Positions 12,438-31,658 of a DNA stretch of 64,000 bases are shown here, in pieces. Position 1 is the first letter of the stretch, and the number at the start of each line of letters is the position of its first letter. A program made the translations under genes and the position numbers. The notes below the pieces were generated by a model. It saw only the letters and a program-made list of their open reading frames with translations, was not told the origin of the DNA and made no database searches. The stretch covers positions 1-64,000 of the forward strand of contig BDSI01000061.1 in the NCBI GenBank assembly GCA_003117195.1. Reading direction: 5' to 3'. Source of the stretch: Eudorina sp. 2006-703-Eu-15 (Eukaryota; Chlorophyta; Chlorophyceae; Chlamydomonadales; Volvocaceae).

Positions 12438-12592
12438 AACCACCCAGGCCAACCACCCAGGCCAAACACCCAGGCCAAACACCCAGGCCAAACACCCAGG
12501 CCAAACACCCAGGCCAACCACCCAGGCCAACCACCCAGGCCAACCACCCAGCCAACCACCCAGGCCAACCACCCAGGCCAACCACCTGGGCT
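12438..12592. repeat. 13-bp minisatellite (AACCACCCAGGCC)n
   Basis: About twelve copies of AACCACCCAGGCC/AAACACCCAGGCC. It yields Trp-Val-Gly-Leu repeats in minus-strand frames that should not be annotated as protein. Confidence 0.93.
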
Positions 12593-12914
12593 CTGCATAC
12601 CCAAGGGCGCCAGCCCCCTCACCCCCTTGGGCGCCTCCGCGGGATCCCCAACCAACGCGCCATGCTGCCGTTTCTTCCGCGTCATTACCCCTTGTTTGCG
12701 CAGCCACCAATAATCCTCTAACCTGGCAGCGGCCCCCCCCCCCGCCTCCCCCCGAAATACCCCGATGTCCCGTTTGCACGCTCCACCCCTCCCTCCGACC
12801 TCCCCCCCTTGAGTGCGTGACCCTGTCGTACACCACGCGTTTGTCTGCACTGCTCCAGGGTGGGTGGCATCAATCACCCTCATCCCTTGTTGCCCTCATC
12901 ACTTGCCGCCCTCA

Positions 12915-21845
<8,931 letters not shown>

Positions 21846-22066
21846 CGTCGCGGGTTTGCGACGCTGACGTCCGTTTGTAGGTTATAAGAGCCTGGAAATT
21901 GTATAAATGCCTGCAGATGATCGTATCCAAAAGCTAAAATACTAAATTGTTATCATGGATAATCGCCGGCCGTGTCGACTGTAACGGTTACGCGGACTTT
22001 TATGTCACGTAAAGCAGCTTTGCAAAGAAGCGACCTTTGGAGCTCTGCAAAACCGGTTCCGTTTCA

Positions 22067-22381
22067 TTACTTACAGTGAAGATTAGCCAGATTGAATTTA
22101 GAGACGTTGCTGCAAATTAAGACGACGTTGGTCGTTGCAGACGGTTGTTGGCCGTTGCTGGATTTTTCTTGCGCGGCCTTGCGCGCACAGCACCAGACCC
22201 CAGACCTAGGACATGATCTTGAGCGCTGAAGTGTGTCATTCCAAACGGTATCAATTAAATATTCAAAATATGTCTGGAGCCGCTCCGATGCTGACCAGCG
22301 GTCTTTGTCTGCCGTTGCGCAACACTCCGCTATGACATTCTTGGTTTCTGCTTCGAAAATGTTCAACAACTTACGCAGCAA
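22067..22381 (-). CDS. possible exon of an unidentified minus-strand gene
   Basis: A minus-strand open frame with balanced, helix-like composition, unlike the shadow frames around it: LLNIFEAETKNVIAECC, then WSASERLQTYFEYLIDTVW. It has no ATG start; a possible acceptor (CCACTAG) precedes it. A second coding-like minus-strand frame starts near 22918. It could be a small gene between NAR1 and the TBC gene or an upstream part of the transporter transcript. No family recognised. Confidence 0.25.
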   Translation of the reverse strand: MLRKLLNIFEAETKNVIAECCATADKDRWSASERLQTYFEYLIDTVWNDTLQRSRSCPRSGVWCCARKAAQEKSSNGQQPSATTNVVLICSNVSKFNLANLHCK

Positions 22382-23075
22382 AGTCTAGTGGCTGATCCAA
22401 CCTGCGTTTAAGTTTCAACGGTCGTTGACAGAACCGAGGAACTCGCGTGCAGTTCGATATGTAGCAGCTCGGCACAAGCATATTTCACGCATCGAATGAA
22501 AATACTCTGTCGGCGGTCGCTCCCTGCGGCCGAGCTCTGCCAGAATGCGTCGGGCAACGCCTATGCACACGTTCATTGATATGGAGGTTGCTAAGGAAAT
22601 AACTCACGCACCATGAAATCGACAACAAATTTCAGGGGACGGCAAGGATCATCTGGTTCGGTGAGCGCGGCTAGGTTTTGGCGCGAACGGATGGCATGAC
22701 GGGGCGACTTGACGCGCAAAGCTCCCTGGACCGGACTGGTCGCAGTTGGGTCGAATGGAATGGCGGCCGCCCGGCCACGGCAGCGACGGCGGCGTCAGCG
22801 ACGGCGCGGACGAGGCCGCCCAGGCAGGTCGCTCTGCGCCATGTCGTACATGTACTACTACATCACGTGGTGCATCCGACCATCGCTCAGCAGCAGATTC
22901 CCGGTCCTGCATAGCCATGTCCAGTTGGTCCAGTTAGTCGATATAATAATCGTGACGATTCATATTGAAGCCGTACCTACTGCCTTCGGTCAAACATCCT
23001 AATAATTCCAAACCCGTGTGGCCCCCGTCCCATCCGCCCCGCCTATTTGCTGCCCCCGATGTGTGTGGCCCCAAG

Positions 23076-26000
23076 GACTCCAAGTCGCTGTACGATCGGG
23101 TATTGCTCGAGAATGTGTCGTACGCTCTTCAGGTACGGCACGGCGGCGGTCATCATCGCCGATCCTTGCAGCAGCGATGCCGTGTTGGTCGTCCACCACA
23201 CATTGCTGCATCAAGATGGGAACTCGTTGGTCGTACCTTGATGGCCTCCGCCACGATAACCGACACATCGTCGTGCCTCGCCGCCGTACGCTGCCGTACG
23301 ACCTCCGCGCCAGGCCCGCCTGGCTTTCTCACCGTACCTTGCGGGCGCCAGCATGGATGCCGTAATTCCGTACGCGGATCCGGAGCCTGAGGTACGGCAT
23401 TTTGAGAGGTAGCCCTCGCCAAGCCGCTAGGTGTGTTCTGTCGCCACCCTTCGCCTACGGGCCTTACACCGCACCGCGCTCTGGGGCCTTACACCGCACC
23501 GCGCTCTGGGGCCTTACACCGCACCGCGCTCTGGGGCCTTACACCGCACCGCGCTCCTGGGCCTTACACCGCAGATGCCGGAGCCGTTGGTGGCGGCACG
23601 TTCGCAGCTGCAACGTGCCGTACTGCAGCGGCTGCGGGAGCTGCAGCTGCTGGTTGAGTGGCCCCTGCTCAGACCGGCCAGTACGACAGCGCAGATGGAG
23701 CGGCTCCTGGCCGGAGGTGGGTGGCGGTTTGGACGGATTGGATCAGAGCGCTGGGGGGCAGCGGGGAGGTAAGCGGGGGAGGGGGGCAGGGAGGTTAAGG
23801 GGTAGGGGCAGCGGGGAGGTAAACGGGGGAGGGGGGCAGGGAGGTTACGGGGTAGGGGCAGCGGGGAGGTAAAGGGGAGGGGGGCAGGGAGGTAAAGGGG
23901 GCAAGGGGGCAATGTGGGCAGGGGGCCAGCTGGGCAGGCAGGGGGCCAGGGGGGCAGAGGAAAGCTTTCCAGGGAATACGACACTGGTTACGCGCTACGT
24001 GCCCCCGCGCTTTCTCTCTACCCCCGATGTGCCGTACTCTGTACCGTACGGCATGATTGTCGTACTATTGACAGGGAGCCGTCCCTCGGAGCTGGTGGGT
24101 CAACGGGGCGGCGGCGGCCCTCTGGATTACCCCCGTCTGCCTCCGGCGCTCCAGGGGCTGTACCTCCTGGGCCCTATGGACTTCGCGGTGGCCCTGGCGG
24201 CGGCCGGTGCGCCGCCGCTGCAGCAGCAGCACCTCGCCAAACTGGTGAGGGAGCGGGTCGGTTGAGGAGTCGGTTGGAGGAGTCGGTCGGAGGAGTCGGT
24301 GAAGGGGCCACTGGGGCACTGGGGTCGGATCGGTGGGGGGACCTCGGGCGGGTGGTGTTAGGGGCACCCACGTGCCCGTGCCAGTGGGCTACGACGCGGT
24401 CGAATCAACCGCCGTTGCGGCAAACCGCCGCCAACGTGGTGACTCTCCGGGAATCTGGACCCGCCATACACTTCACCCGCCATGTGCTTTACCCGCACAC
24501 CCGCCCACACCCGCCCACACCCGCCCACACCCGCCCACACCCGCTCACACCCGCCCGCGTAGTCGATGGACAGCATCGCGATCGGTCAGACGGGTCGCGG
24601 CGGCATCGCGGGAGGCGGGCCGGGCGGACCCGGCGGCGCCGTCGGCGCCGCCGCCGCTGGCTGGGAGGCCCTTATGGCGTACGTGCCGCAGCTGCCCCGC
24701 AGCCTGGGGGTGCTTCCGGGGCTGTCCGCCCTGGCTTCGTTGCCCTGGGCTGCACCCACCATCGCCTGGCTGAGGGAGTTCTTCAGGGACCTGAACCCGC
24801 TGCAACGCCACGTGGGTGCGGGGCTTCGCGTCCAGACGCGTGTGTGATCCTCTCTTTTGAAGCCGTACAGTTGGCCGTACACGTGACCGGCGGTCGTACT
24901 CCACGTCGTGTCTATGAGCTGGAGGGGGGGCGGGTCCGGACATCCACCTCCGCACGACAAGGAATGGCGGATTCTGTTCTGCCGCTGGCAACACCCAACA
25001 CACATTCCACATATACGGTAAACCACACATAAACACACTGTTAACAACGCGCCGCACCGTCACAATGTGCTGAACCGTACCAACGTGCCGTACCGTAACG
25101 ACCTGCCGTACCGTAACACGACGTGCTGTACCGTCCGTACCGTAACATGACGTGCCGTACCGTAACAAAGGCGCCGTACCGTAACGCGAGGTGCCGTTCC
25201 GTAACAACAACACCAGGTGGGTGTGGACGACCGAGCGTTGCCCTGGTTCCGAGACGTCAAGGTGGCGGCGGCGCGGGCGGTGGTTTCGGAGGGCAGCGCG
25301 CGGGCTGCCGCGGCCTTCACGCTCTTCGGCGTCCCCCCTGGAGTTCGGGCGGCGGTCTGGGAGACGGCGCTGGGGCTGCGGCGCCCGGCGGCGGCGATGC
25401 GGCCGCCCGCCGGATCCACCAGATCGGGTTCTGGATCGGGATCTGGATCTGGATTCATGGACAGCGGCTTCGGCAGCGCGGAGGAGGAGCTGTTCGAGCG
25501 GCTGTGCGCCAAGGTACGTCAACCTCCGACGATCGTACGGAAACCGGAATCGATCGCTTAGGACCTCCCTCGACTGTACGGGACAAGGGAACACGCACTC
25601 GATTGCGATGTAGATGCGCTGGTCCAGATTTCAGATTTCTGTCACCCGATGATGATGATGATGATGATGATGATGGTGCTGCCGGGATGCCGCGAGCGCC
25701 CGGAACGGCGCTACACACGGGCGCGGCGTTCACGCCGGGGCGACCCCCTTCGCCCGCGCCCGTGTCCTGCTCTTGCTGAACCGAACGCCCTTCTCCATCC
25801 TTCCGGCTGCTGTCTCGTCGCGCCCTTGTCCTGCTCTTACGGTATCATAAAGGATGTTTCTGTGGACCCCGCTAGGGTCATCGGTGACAGCCGTAGCCCT
25901 GCTGCCGCGCTCGAGCGCGGAAAGCAATCCCCAGTCGTCGCTTCCGGAGGGGTTCCGGAGGGGTTCCGGAGGGGTTCCGGAAGGGTTCAGGAGGGGTTCC

Positions 26001-27627
26001 GGAGGGGTTCCGGAGCGGCTCACGTCCCTTCTGCTCCGTCAGGCTCCGCTCACGCCGCTCATTCGGCCCTCCACTCCGCCGCTCACTCGGCCCTCAACTC
26101 CGCCGGATCAGGTTCTGGAGCAGCCGCTGCTGCTGGATGTGGTGGTTTCGGAGGACGTGGGCCCGCTGGCGGGCGACTCGGAAGCGTTCTTTCTGTTCGA
26201 GGAGTCCATTCGGTGAGGTTGGTGGTGGTGGAGGTGTTTGCATGTGAGTGGGCATGCGTGGCGGTGTACTACGGTGTCGATGATGTACTCGTGATGTGGT
26301 GGTGGTGGTGGTGGTGGTGATGCCGTATTGTGGTTGTACCGCGGTCGCACCGAGGCCGAAGGAGAGCGCCGGGGGCCCTGGGGGGCCCTAGGGTCCAGAC
26401 GGGTATTGCGGGCAGCGCAACGTGTGCAGTGTTTTGTCGGCACAGCGCCGACACGCTTCTTTGGGCATTTCCAAACCGATGCAGCCATTGACCCGTGGCG
26501 TGGTTTATTCCCAGGGACCCACGAACGCATAAGGCCCCGGCGCAGCAGCAGAACCACAGTCGAGGACCCCCGACATGTCCTGCCTGACTCTCTCCCTCCT
26601 CCTGTGCCCTCCTCCGCGAACTCCGCCCGTCTGCCCACACGCCCGCCCGCATGATGGTGCACGGTACGGCCTTGGACGAACGACTTGGAATTTCCCTGGC
26701 ATGGGTACGGGTACGGCATCGATCGTCTGCAGTGCCGTACTGCTGGCGTTCCTGCGGGACGTCCAGGTGGCTAAGCGCCTGGCGGCGCCGCCCCTGGCGC
26801 AGCTCCACACCACGAATGCCGTACAGGCCGTACTCGCGTCGGCTCCTCCGCCGCCGCCGCGACAGGTCTCGTCGTCGCAGACGGATGCCGGCGGCGGTGG
26901 CGGCGGCGGCGGTGCGGAAGGGCCGACGGGCGACAGCTCTGCGACCCGCGGGCCACGTTCGTACCCGTCGCAGCCGTACTACCCTCCCAGCGGCGTGGTG
27001 CCGTGCCGTGGTACGGCCCTGTTGGCCGCCCCCCTCTGCTACTTGTACGAGAATACGGCAGCGGCGTACCACATGTTCCGGGCGATGTACTGCAGGTAAT
27101 GAAAGTCGCTCGCCGATATCTCGCCTGACGTGAATGTAAATCAACATCGATGGCCCTACGACAGATGTAGTACGGTTGTAGTACGGTCGTAGTACGGTAC
27201 AGTGGGTACATCGTAACAGGGAGTCCGGTGGACCATTGCGTCGGAAAGCCGTGCACTCACCTCCATCCCTCGCCCCCCTCCTTTGGTTTTCGCGCACTCC
27301 GATTATGCCGTACAGGTTCTGGAGCAAGCTCCAGTCGCTCAGTCCGTGCGGCCCGCCCTCCCCGGCGCTGCCGGGGCTGCTGCGCGTGTTTGAAGGCCTT
27401 ATGCAGGTGTGTGTGTGTGTATGTGTGTGTGCCTGTTTTTAGAAAAGAACCCGCCCGCCCATGTGTGCATGTGTGCATACCACGTGCGGCAGTGGTAGTT
27501 ATAGTCGTCATTATCCATATTCAGTGAGAGCTGTGCAGCACCCAGCGCTCCTCCCTCCCTCCCTCCCGCCCATTCGGTATGTCCCGCTGGGCGACTATCA
27601 CCGCAGCCGCCACCCGTGTCTGTCTGT

Positions 27628-27674
<47 letters not shown>

Positions 27675-28971
27675 TCCGCCGATCCCCCCCAACCTGGGAC
27701 CCCTCCACCACAGGAGTTGGACCCCCAGCTGTCCGCCCACCTAACCCGACTGGGGTTGCTGCCTGCCACCTTGGCGCTGCCCTGGCTCACCAGCGCCTTC
27801 TCGGGCGCCCTGCCGGTGCCGGAGGTGGGGTGGGAGGGGGGTGCAGGAGGTAGGGTGGGAGGGCGGTGCAGGAGGTAGGGCGGAAAGGGGGTGCAGGAGG
27901 TGGGGTGGGATTGCTTGCAGGGGCTGGGCAATAGTGGTAACAGCCAAGATACACCCAGCCCGGCGACAAATGATCACCACCCACCAACAAGGCTGAGAGC
28001 GACATGAAGCAGGCACCAAAGCAGGGGATGGGGTGCAAGTGGTGGGAGGGGCGGCTTTTGAGGTTGACGGCGGGGTTGAGGGTGAGGGAGGTGGGGCGGG
28101 CCAAGCGGGGGTTTGTTCCATGTCTCTTGTAATCCTAGTATGTATGTATGTATGTGTGTGTGTCCTCCTTCCTCGCGTCCCTTTGTTAAGAGGTCCTCTG
28201 CCCCTACCCCTGCCCCTACCCCTGCCCCTACCCCTGCCCCCGCCCTTTGCCCCCGCCCTTGCCCCTCCCATTCCCCCGCCCCCGCCCCCGCCCTCCTGGC
28301 GGCCTCAGGTGCTGCTTCTGTGGGACCGCATCATCGGACTGGACTCGCTGCTGCCGCTGCCGCTGCTGGCGGTCGCCGTGCTGTGCTTCAGGTGTGTGCG
28401 GCGCTGCAACGAACCGCGGGGGTGGAGGCATCACCGGTAGGCATCACCAATCTTGCACCGCGGCATGCATCACCAACCTTGCAACGAACCGCGGGAGTAG
28501 CGGGCGTGGATGCATCATCAACAACCTCGCAACGAACCGTGCTGTGAATCAGGACACACAAGAGAGCGCAATCCAGAGCCCCCCACCCCCGGGTGCCCAG
28601 CGGCACACTCCCCCACCTCCCCTACCTGTGTCTGGGCTGTTTCTTTTCAACTCCCCTACCTCCCTCTTGGCGGGCCCCCCCCCTGGACCAATCGGAGCTG
28701 TGCGCAGCTTGTACGGTGTAGGCCGGGTGTGCTGCCGACGTTGTGCTGCCGATCAAGCCGATAACTGCCGATGTTGGGATGGACGAAGACGGCGCGGCGT
28801 GGGCCCCCCACCCTCCCTGGACCCCCCTCCCCCCTTTGTCACAGGCGCCACGTGCTGCTGTCGTGCGCCTCGGCTCCGGAGGTGGTTTCGGCGCTGTCCG
28901 ACATCTCGCAGCTGCGGGCCATACCGCTGCTCCAAGCGGTGCTGTTCCCCGGACCGGGACCGGACGGATGA
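23076..28971 (+). CDS. TBC1D19-like TBC-domain protein
   Basis: TBC proteins act on Rab GTPases in membrane traffic. Exons: to 23132 (starts upstream; SLYDRVLLENVSYALQ), 23575-23716, 24075-24244, 24563-24811, 25217-25513, 26112-26212, 26733-27095, 27316-27406, 27714-27824, 28309-28391 and 28845-28971 (TGA). Phases agree throughout; the part after the first exon encodes 577 aa. Landmarks: FTLFGVPPGVRAAVWETALG (TBC motif A), SEAFFLFEESIRAVLLAFLR, YYPPSGVVPCRGTALLAAPL, LYENTAAAYHMFRAMYCRFW, LLLWDRIIGLDSLLPLPLLA, and IPLLQAVLFPG at the end. The order and these blocks match animal TBC1D19 as I recall it. The canonical IxxDxxR and YxQ catalytic fingers are absent, as in TBC1D19. Start codon not located. 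A TGTAA polyadenylation signal lies at 29362. Confidence 0.82.
23452..23572. repeat. 25-bp tandem repeat
   Basis: About 4.5 copies of a 25-bp unit beginning GCCTTACACCGCACCGCGCT; the last unit ends at the acceptor CCGCAG of TBC exon 23575-23716, so the splice acceptor is made from repeat sequence. Confidence 0.9.
23765..23950. repeat. G-rich ~47-bp tandem repeat
   Basis: About three to four units of GGGAGGTAAACGGGGGAGG plus GGGCAGGGAGGTTACGGGG in TBC intron 2. Confidence 0.85.
24485..24560. repeat. 10-bp tandem repeat (CACACCCGCC)n
   Basis: Seven CACACCCGCC-type units that form the pyrimidine-rich tract before the acceptor at 24562 of the TBC gene. Confidence 0.88.
25068..25212. repeat. ~20-bp degenerate repeat of CGTACCGTAAC
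   Basis: Seven units of the form GTGCCGTACCGTAACNNNA in the TBC intron before exon 25217-25513. It is the densest cluster of the CCGTAC/GTACGG motif that is common across the window. Confidence 0.85.
25944..26006. repeat. 12-bp repeat (GGAGGGGTTCCG)n
   Basis: About five copies of GGAGGGGTTCCG in the TBC intron 25514-26111. Also in TBC introns: (GATGAT)n at about 25648-25675, (GGCT)n at 27629-27673, a ~28-bp G-rich repeat at 27825-27910 and a 12-bp TGCCCCTACCCC repeat at about 28198-28240. Confidence 0.85.
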
Positions 28972-29361
28972 TGATGAGGGCGCGACGGACAGACGCCGTG
29001 TGTGTGCGCCGTGTGGTATGTACGGTATGTACGGGAACGACCTTCCGAGCGAAAGACCAAATACCGAACATACCTTCTCGATTGCGTGTTTCTCGGATCG
29101 TGTCCCCGACTGCTTGCTGCTGGGGAATGGTCGAGGTTTTGAGTAAATTGGGGACAGGGGAAGGCATCCGATGGGGCACATTATGGCAACGCATCCGATG
29201 TTCGCCGCGCCGCGCCGCACCCACAGCTAGTGTCACCATCCTTGGGTGCGGCGGAAGTTTGTACCCGGTATGCCTTTCAATAAAAGGCCTGCACGCAGTG
29301 ACGCCCTCTGGGCAGTACGCACGGACGTCGCCGCCGGCCTGTTAGTGTATGTGGCGCGGTG

Positions 29362-29366
29362 TGTAA
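29362..29366 (+). other. TGTAA polyadenylation signal of the TBC gene
   Basis: TGTAA, the usual signal in volvocine algae, 391 nt after the TBC stop codon and the first good candidate downstream. Confidence 0.45.
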
Positions 29367-31242
29367 ATGTGGGTGCGCGCGTGCGTGTGCGTACGTGCAA
29401 AGCAGAACGAACTGGGACGTGAGAAAAGAGGAGGCCATCTGGACAGCCGCGCGTGCGTACCGAGAGGGGACCCCCCGACCGTTCGTTTGTTGCTGTCTAG
29501 CTAGGGCTGGGGTTGGATCGGATTTCTGGTGACGACCATGAACAGTGTTTTTGGGTGTGGGACGGCAGGTGCGGAAGCAAGGTGCGCGGGGCCGCAGCCG
29601 CCAATCGGGAACGCCGCCGTTTGTTCGATCGGGGACGCAGCGCTCGTCGCTTGCCAGGTCCGTCGCTGGAAGTCCGCAGCGATGCTCATGGCATATTGTT
29701 ACTCAGTGAAACTTTACATACGGTGCGTACGAAGCTAGGACTCAAACCTGAAATGTCTGACTCTCAAACCTGAACGCAGGGGCCCAGCTGGCAAGTGTTG
29801 AACATATTCAGAATGCCCGGTGGGATAAATGCGCATAGAGCTTGGCGATTGGAGGCTGCTGGAATCGCTCCGTCCGTAATAGACGGACAGCTGACCCATG
29901 GGTCGCGATGCCGGCGCCAACCCGCCTCGTGTCCCTCTCGCATTCGTACGCGCTTCATCCGAACCGTTATCCTCCAAAAGACGTCGGTAGATGGTAGCTA
30001 CCATTTTTAATGTCTTCGTTCAAAGAACGTTTCATGCTGCGGCGGGTGCTCGACCCGCTCACGACCAAACACCGATATGCGGAATATTGTCACGGAGATG
30101 CGCACACGCCTAGAGCTCGCGCTCGGGACTGACCAAACAGCACACCGGTCGCGCATTCTGGAAGGAAGCAAGGATATTTATTTTACTTTTTTTAATTGTG
30201 GGCCGAGCCCGTGCGAGACCGAACCCAGCATGCCCCAGTGAGGCCCACGTGGTGGTCCCAACCGGCGCACCTAAGGCCACGCCGATCCCCAATAGCGCCT
30301 CGGTCAGTTTTTCAGCCAGCTGATTTGACCAAACGATAGGACAAAATTTTCGCAATGAAACAAGGTTGACGGGCGGGCGAGGTCTGCTCCAAAGCGCAGG
30401 ACTGTCGCGCATGTCCACGCCGGCCCTCGTCACCTCCTCAGGGTCATCCTGCCAGGCCGCTCGTGGCCTTCGTATATTCACGCCATGCAACAAAGCTGGT
30501 CGTCTCCTAAAAAGCATGACACCGCTGCAGCAAAGAAGTAAAGACCGCCATCACAGATTTGAGCGCCGTAGATTTGGTTGACGTTGTAGCTGAACGAAGC
30601 GAAACCACCCATCCACTCCTCCCATACCAGCAATTGTTCCACACGCGCTGGCTGGTTCTGCTAACACAATTTCCACGTTTGCGTTTGATAGTGATATATC
30701 CTCAAGCAAGGCCTTCAGAATCTTCGCTCGGAGAGGCTCTTGAGCCGCAGGTGAGCATGCCCTGGGTGACTGGATCTGCCTGGACTAGAGAACCTGATGC
30801 GATATCAACTCTCAAGGGTTATTAGCTGCTGCATTTAGACGTCCCTCCTGCTGTTGCACATCGCTCGGCGCTGCGGCCGTTGTTTACCGCCTTTTCCCGC
30901 CTTAGCCCCAAACCTTTGGGCGGCGCACGGCCGCCGGCCAGCCGCTCAGCGTGCTGTTCATTAATTTGCACACGGGCGCTGTTTGGAACGTCCAGCGCGC
31001 CGGCGCGTGGTAGACCTGTCGCGAGGAAGCGAGGACGTTGGGCGGGACCCTCGCATCATAGCAACGACAGCAGGGCCAGCCGCCGCCTAAAGATATCAGC
31101 CGAGATGCCTTAATGTCTGTGGCAACGCGGCCCATGCTGTCTTCTGAGCATACCGTAGTCGTCCATTACGTACGTAGGGCGCAGCCGGCCCTCGTCTTTC
31201 TCACGTTGCTGCTGTCACATTGCTGTCGCCTGGATTCGGTCC

Positions 31243-31276
31243 ATGAATGAATGAATGAACGTTACAGCGGTCCATG
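31243..31276 (-). repeat. dispersed repeat family C 3' end, copy 3
   Basis: CATGAATGAATGAATGAACG, then TTACAGCGGTCC: the reverse complement of the family C end with its TTCA tail. The ATG at 31251 belongs to this repeat, which argues against it as the start codon of the next gene. Confidence 0.65.
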
Positions 31277-31658
31277 TACGTTCAGACCTTCTAAAAATAT
31301 AGACAGAGGCCGTGGAACTCAACCCTGTTCTGTTCAGCCATGTACACAACGCAACAACGTCGCCGCCGCAATCCTGCTGCCTGACCACGCCGCTTTTACA
31401 ATCAAGGAAGCAACCTTCTGCAAACTGCTGTGCCCATGCGCGCAGAAGTGTGCTTCCTTTATGATAAGCAGCTCAGCTGTGGCTTCGTTCGTCTTCCGGT
31501 GCAATTTTTGCGAGTCCCGCGGACCATTTCTGGAGGAAGAATTGATTGCGCAGCGCCAAATCCACGAGGAGCGGCGGGCTCGCGAAGACCAAGTGAACGA
31601 AACAGCTTCGTTCCCGCTCTCGCGAACAACAAGCGAAACAGCTTTCCGCAACCGCGAC

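Larger units (their letters stand above)
10297..12914. other. convergent intergenic region (OTU 3' / NAR1 3')
   Basis: No gene recognised between the OTU and transporter stop codons. It contains 3' UTRs, a (GCAT)n tract at 11092-11112, a CA tract at about 11800-11818, a family B 3' fragment at 11319 and a 13-bp minisatellite at 12438. The long plus- and minus-strand frames at 12032-12945 only read through that minisatellite. Confidence 0.6.
28972..31658. other. intergenic region between TBC gene and membrane-protein gene
   Basis: Starts with the TBC 3' UTR (TGTAA at 29362). No gene recognised beyond that. Short frames such as minus 30110-30517 show no domain. A family C repeat end lies at 31243-31276, just upstream of the next gene. 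Confidence 0.5.
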
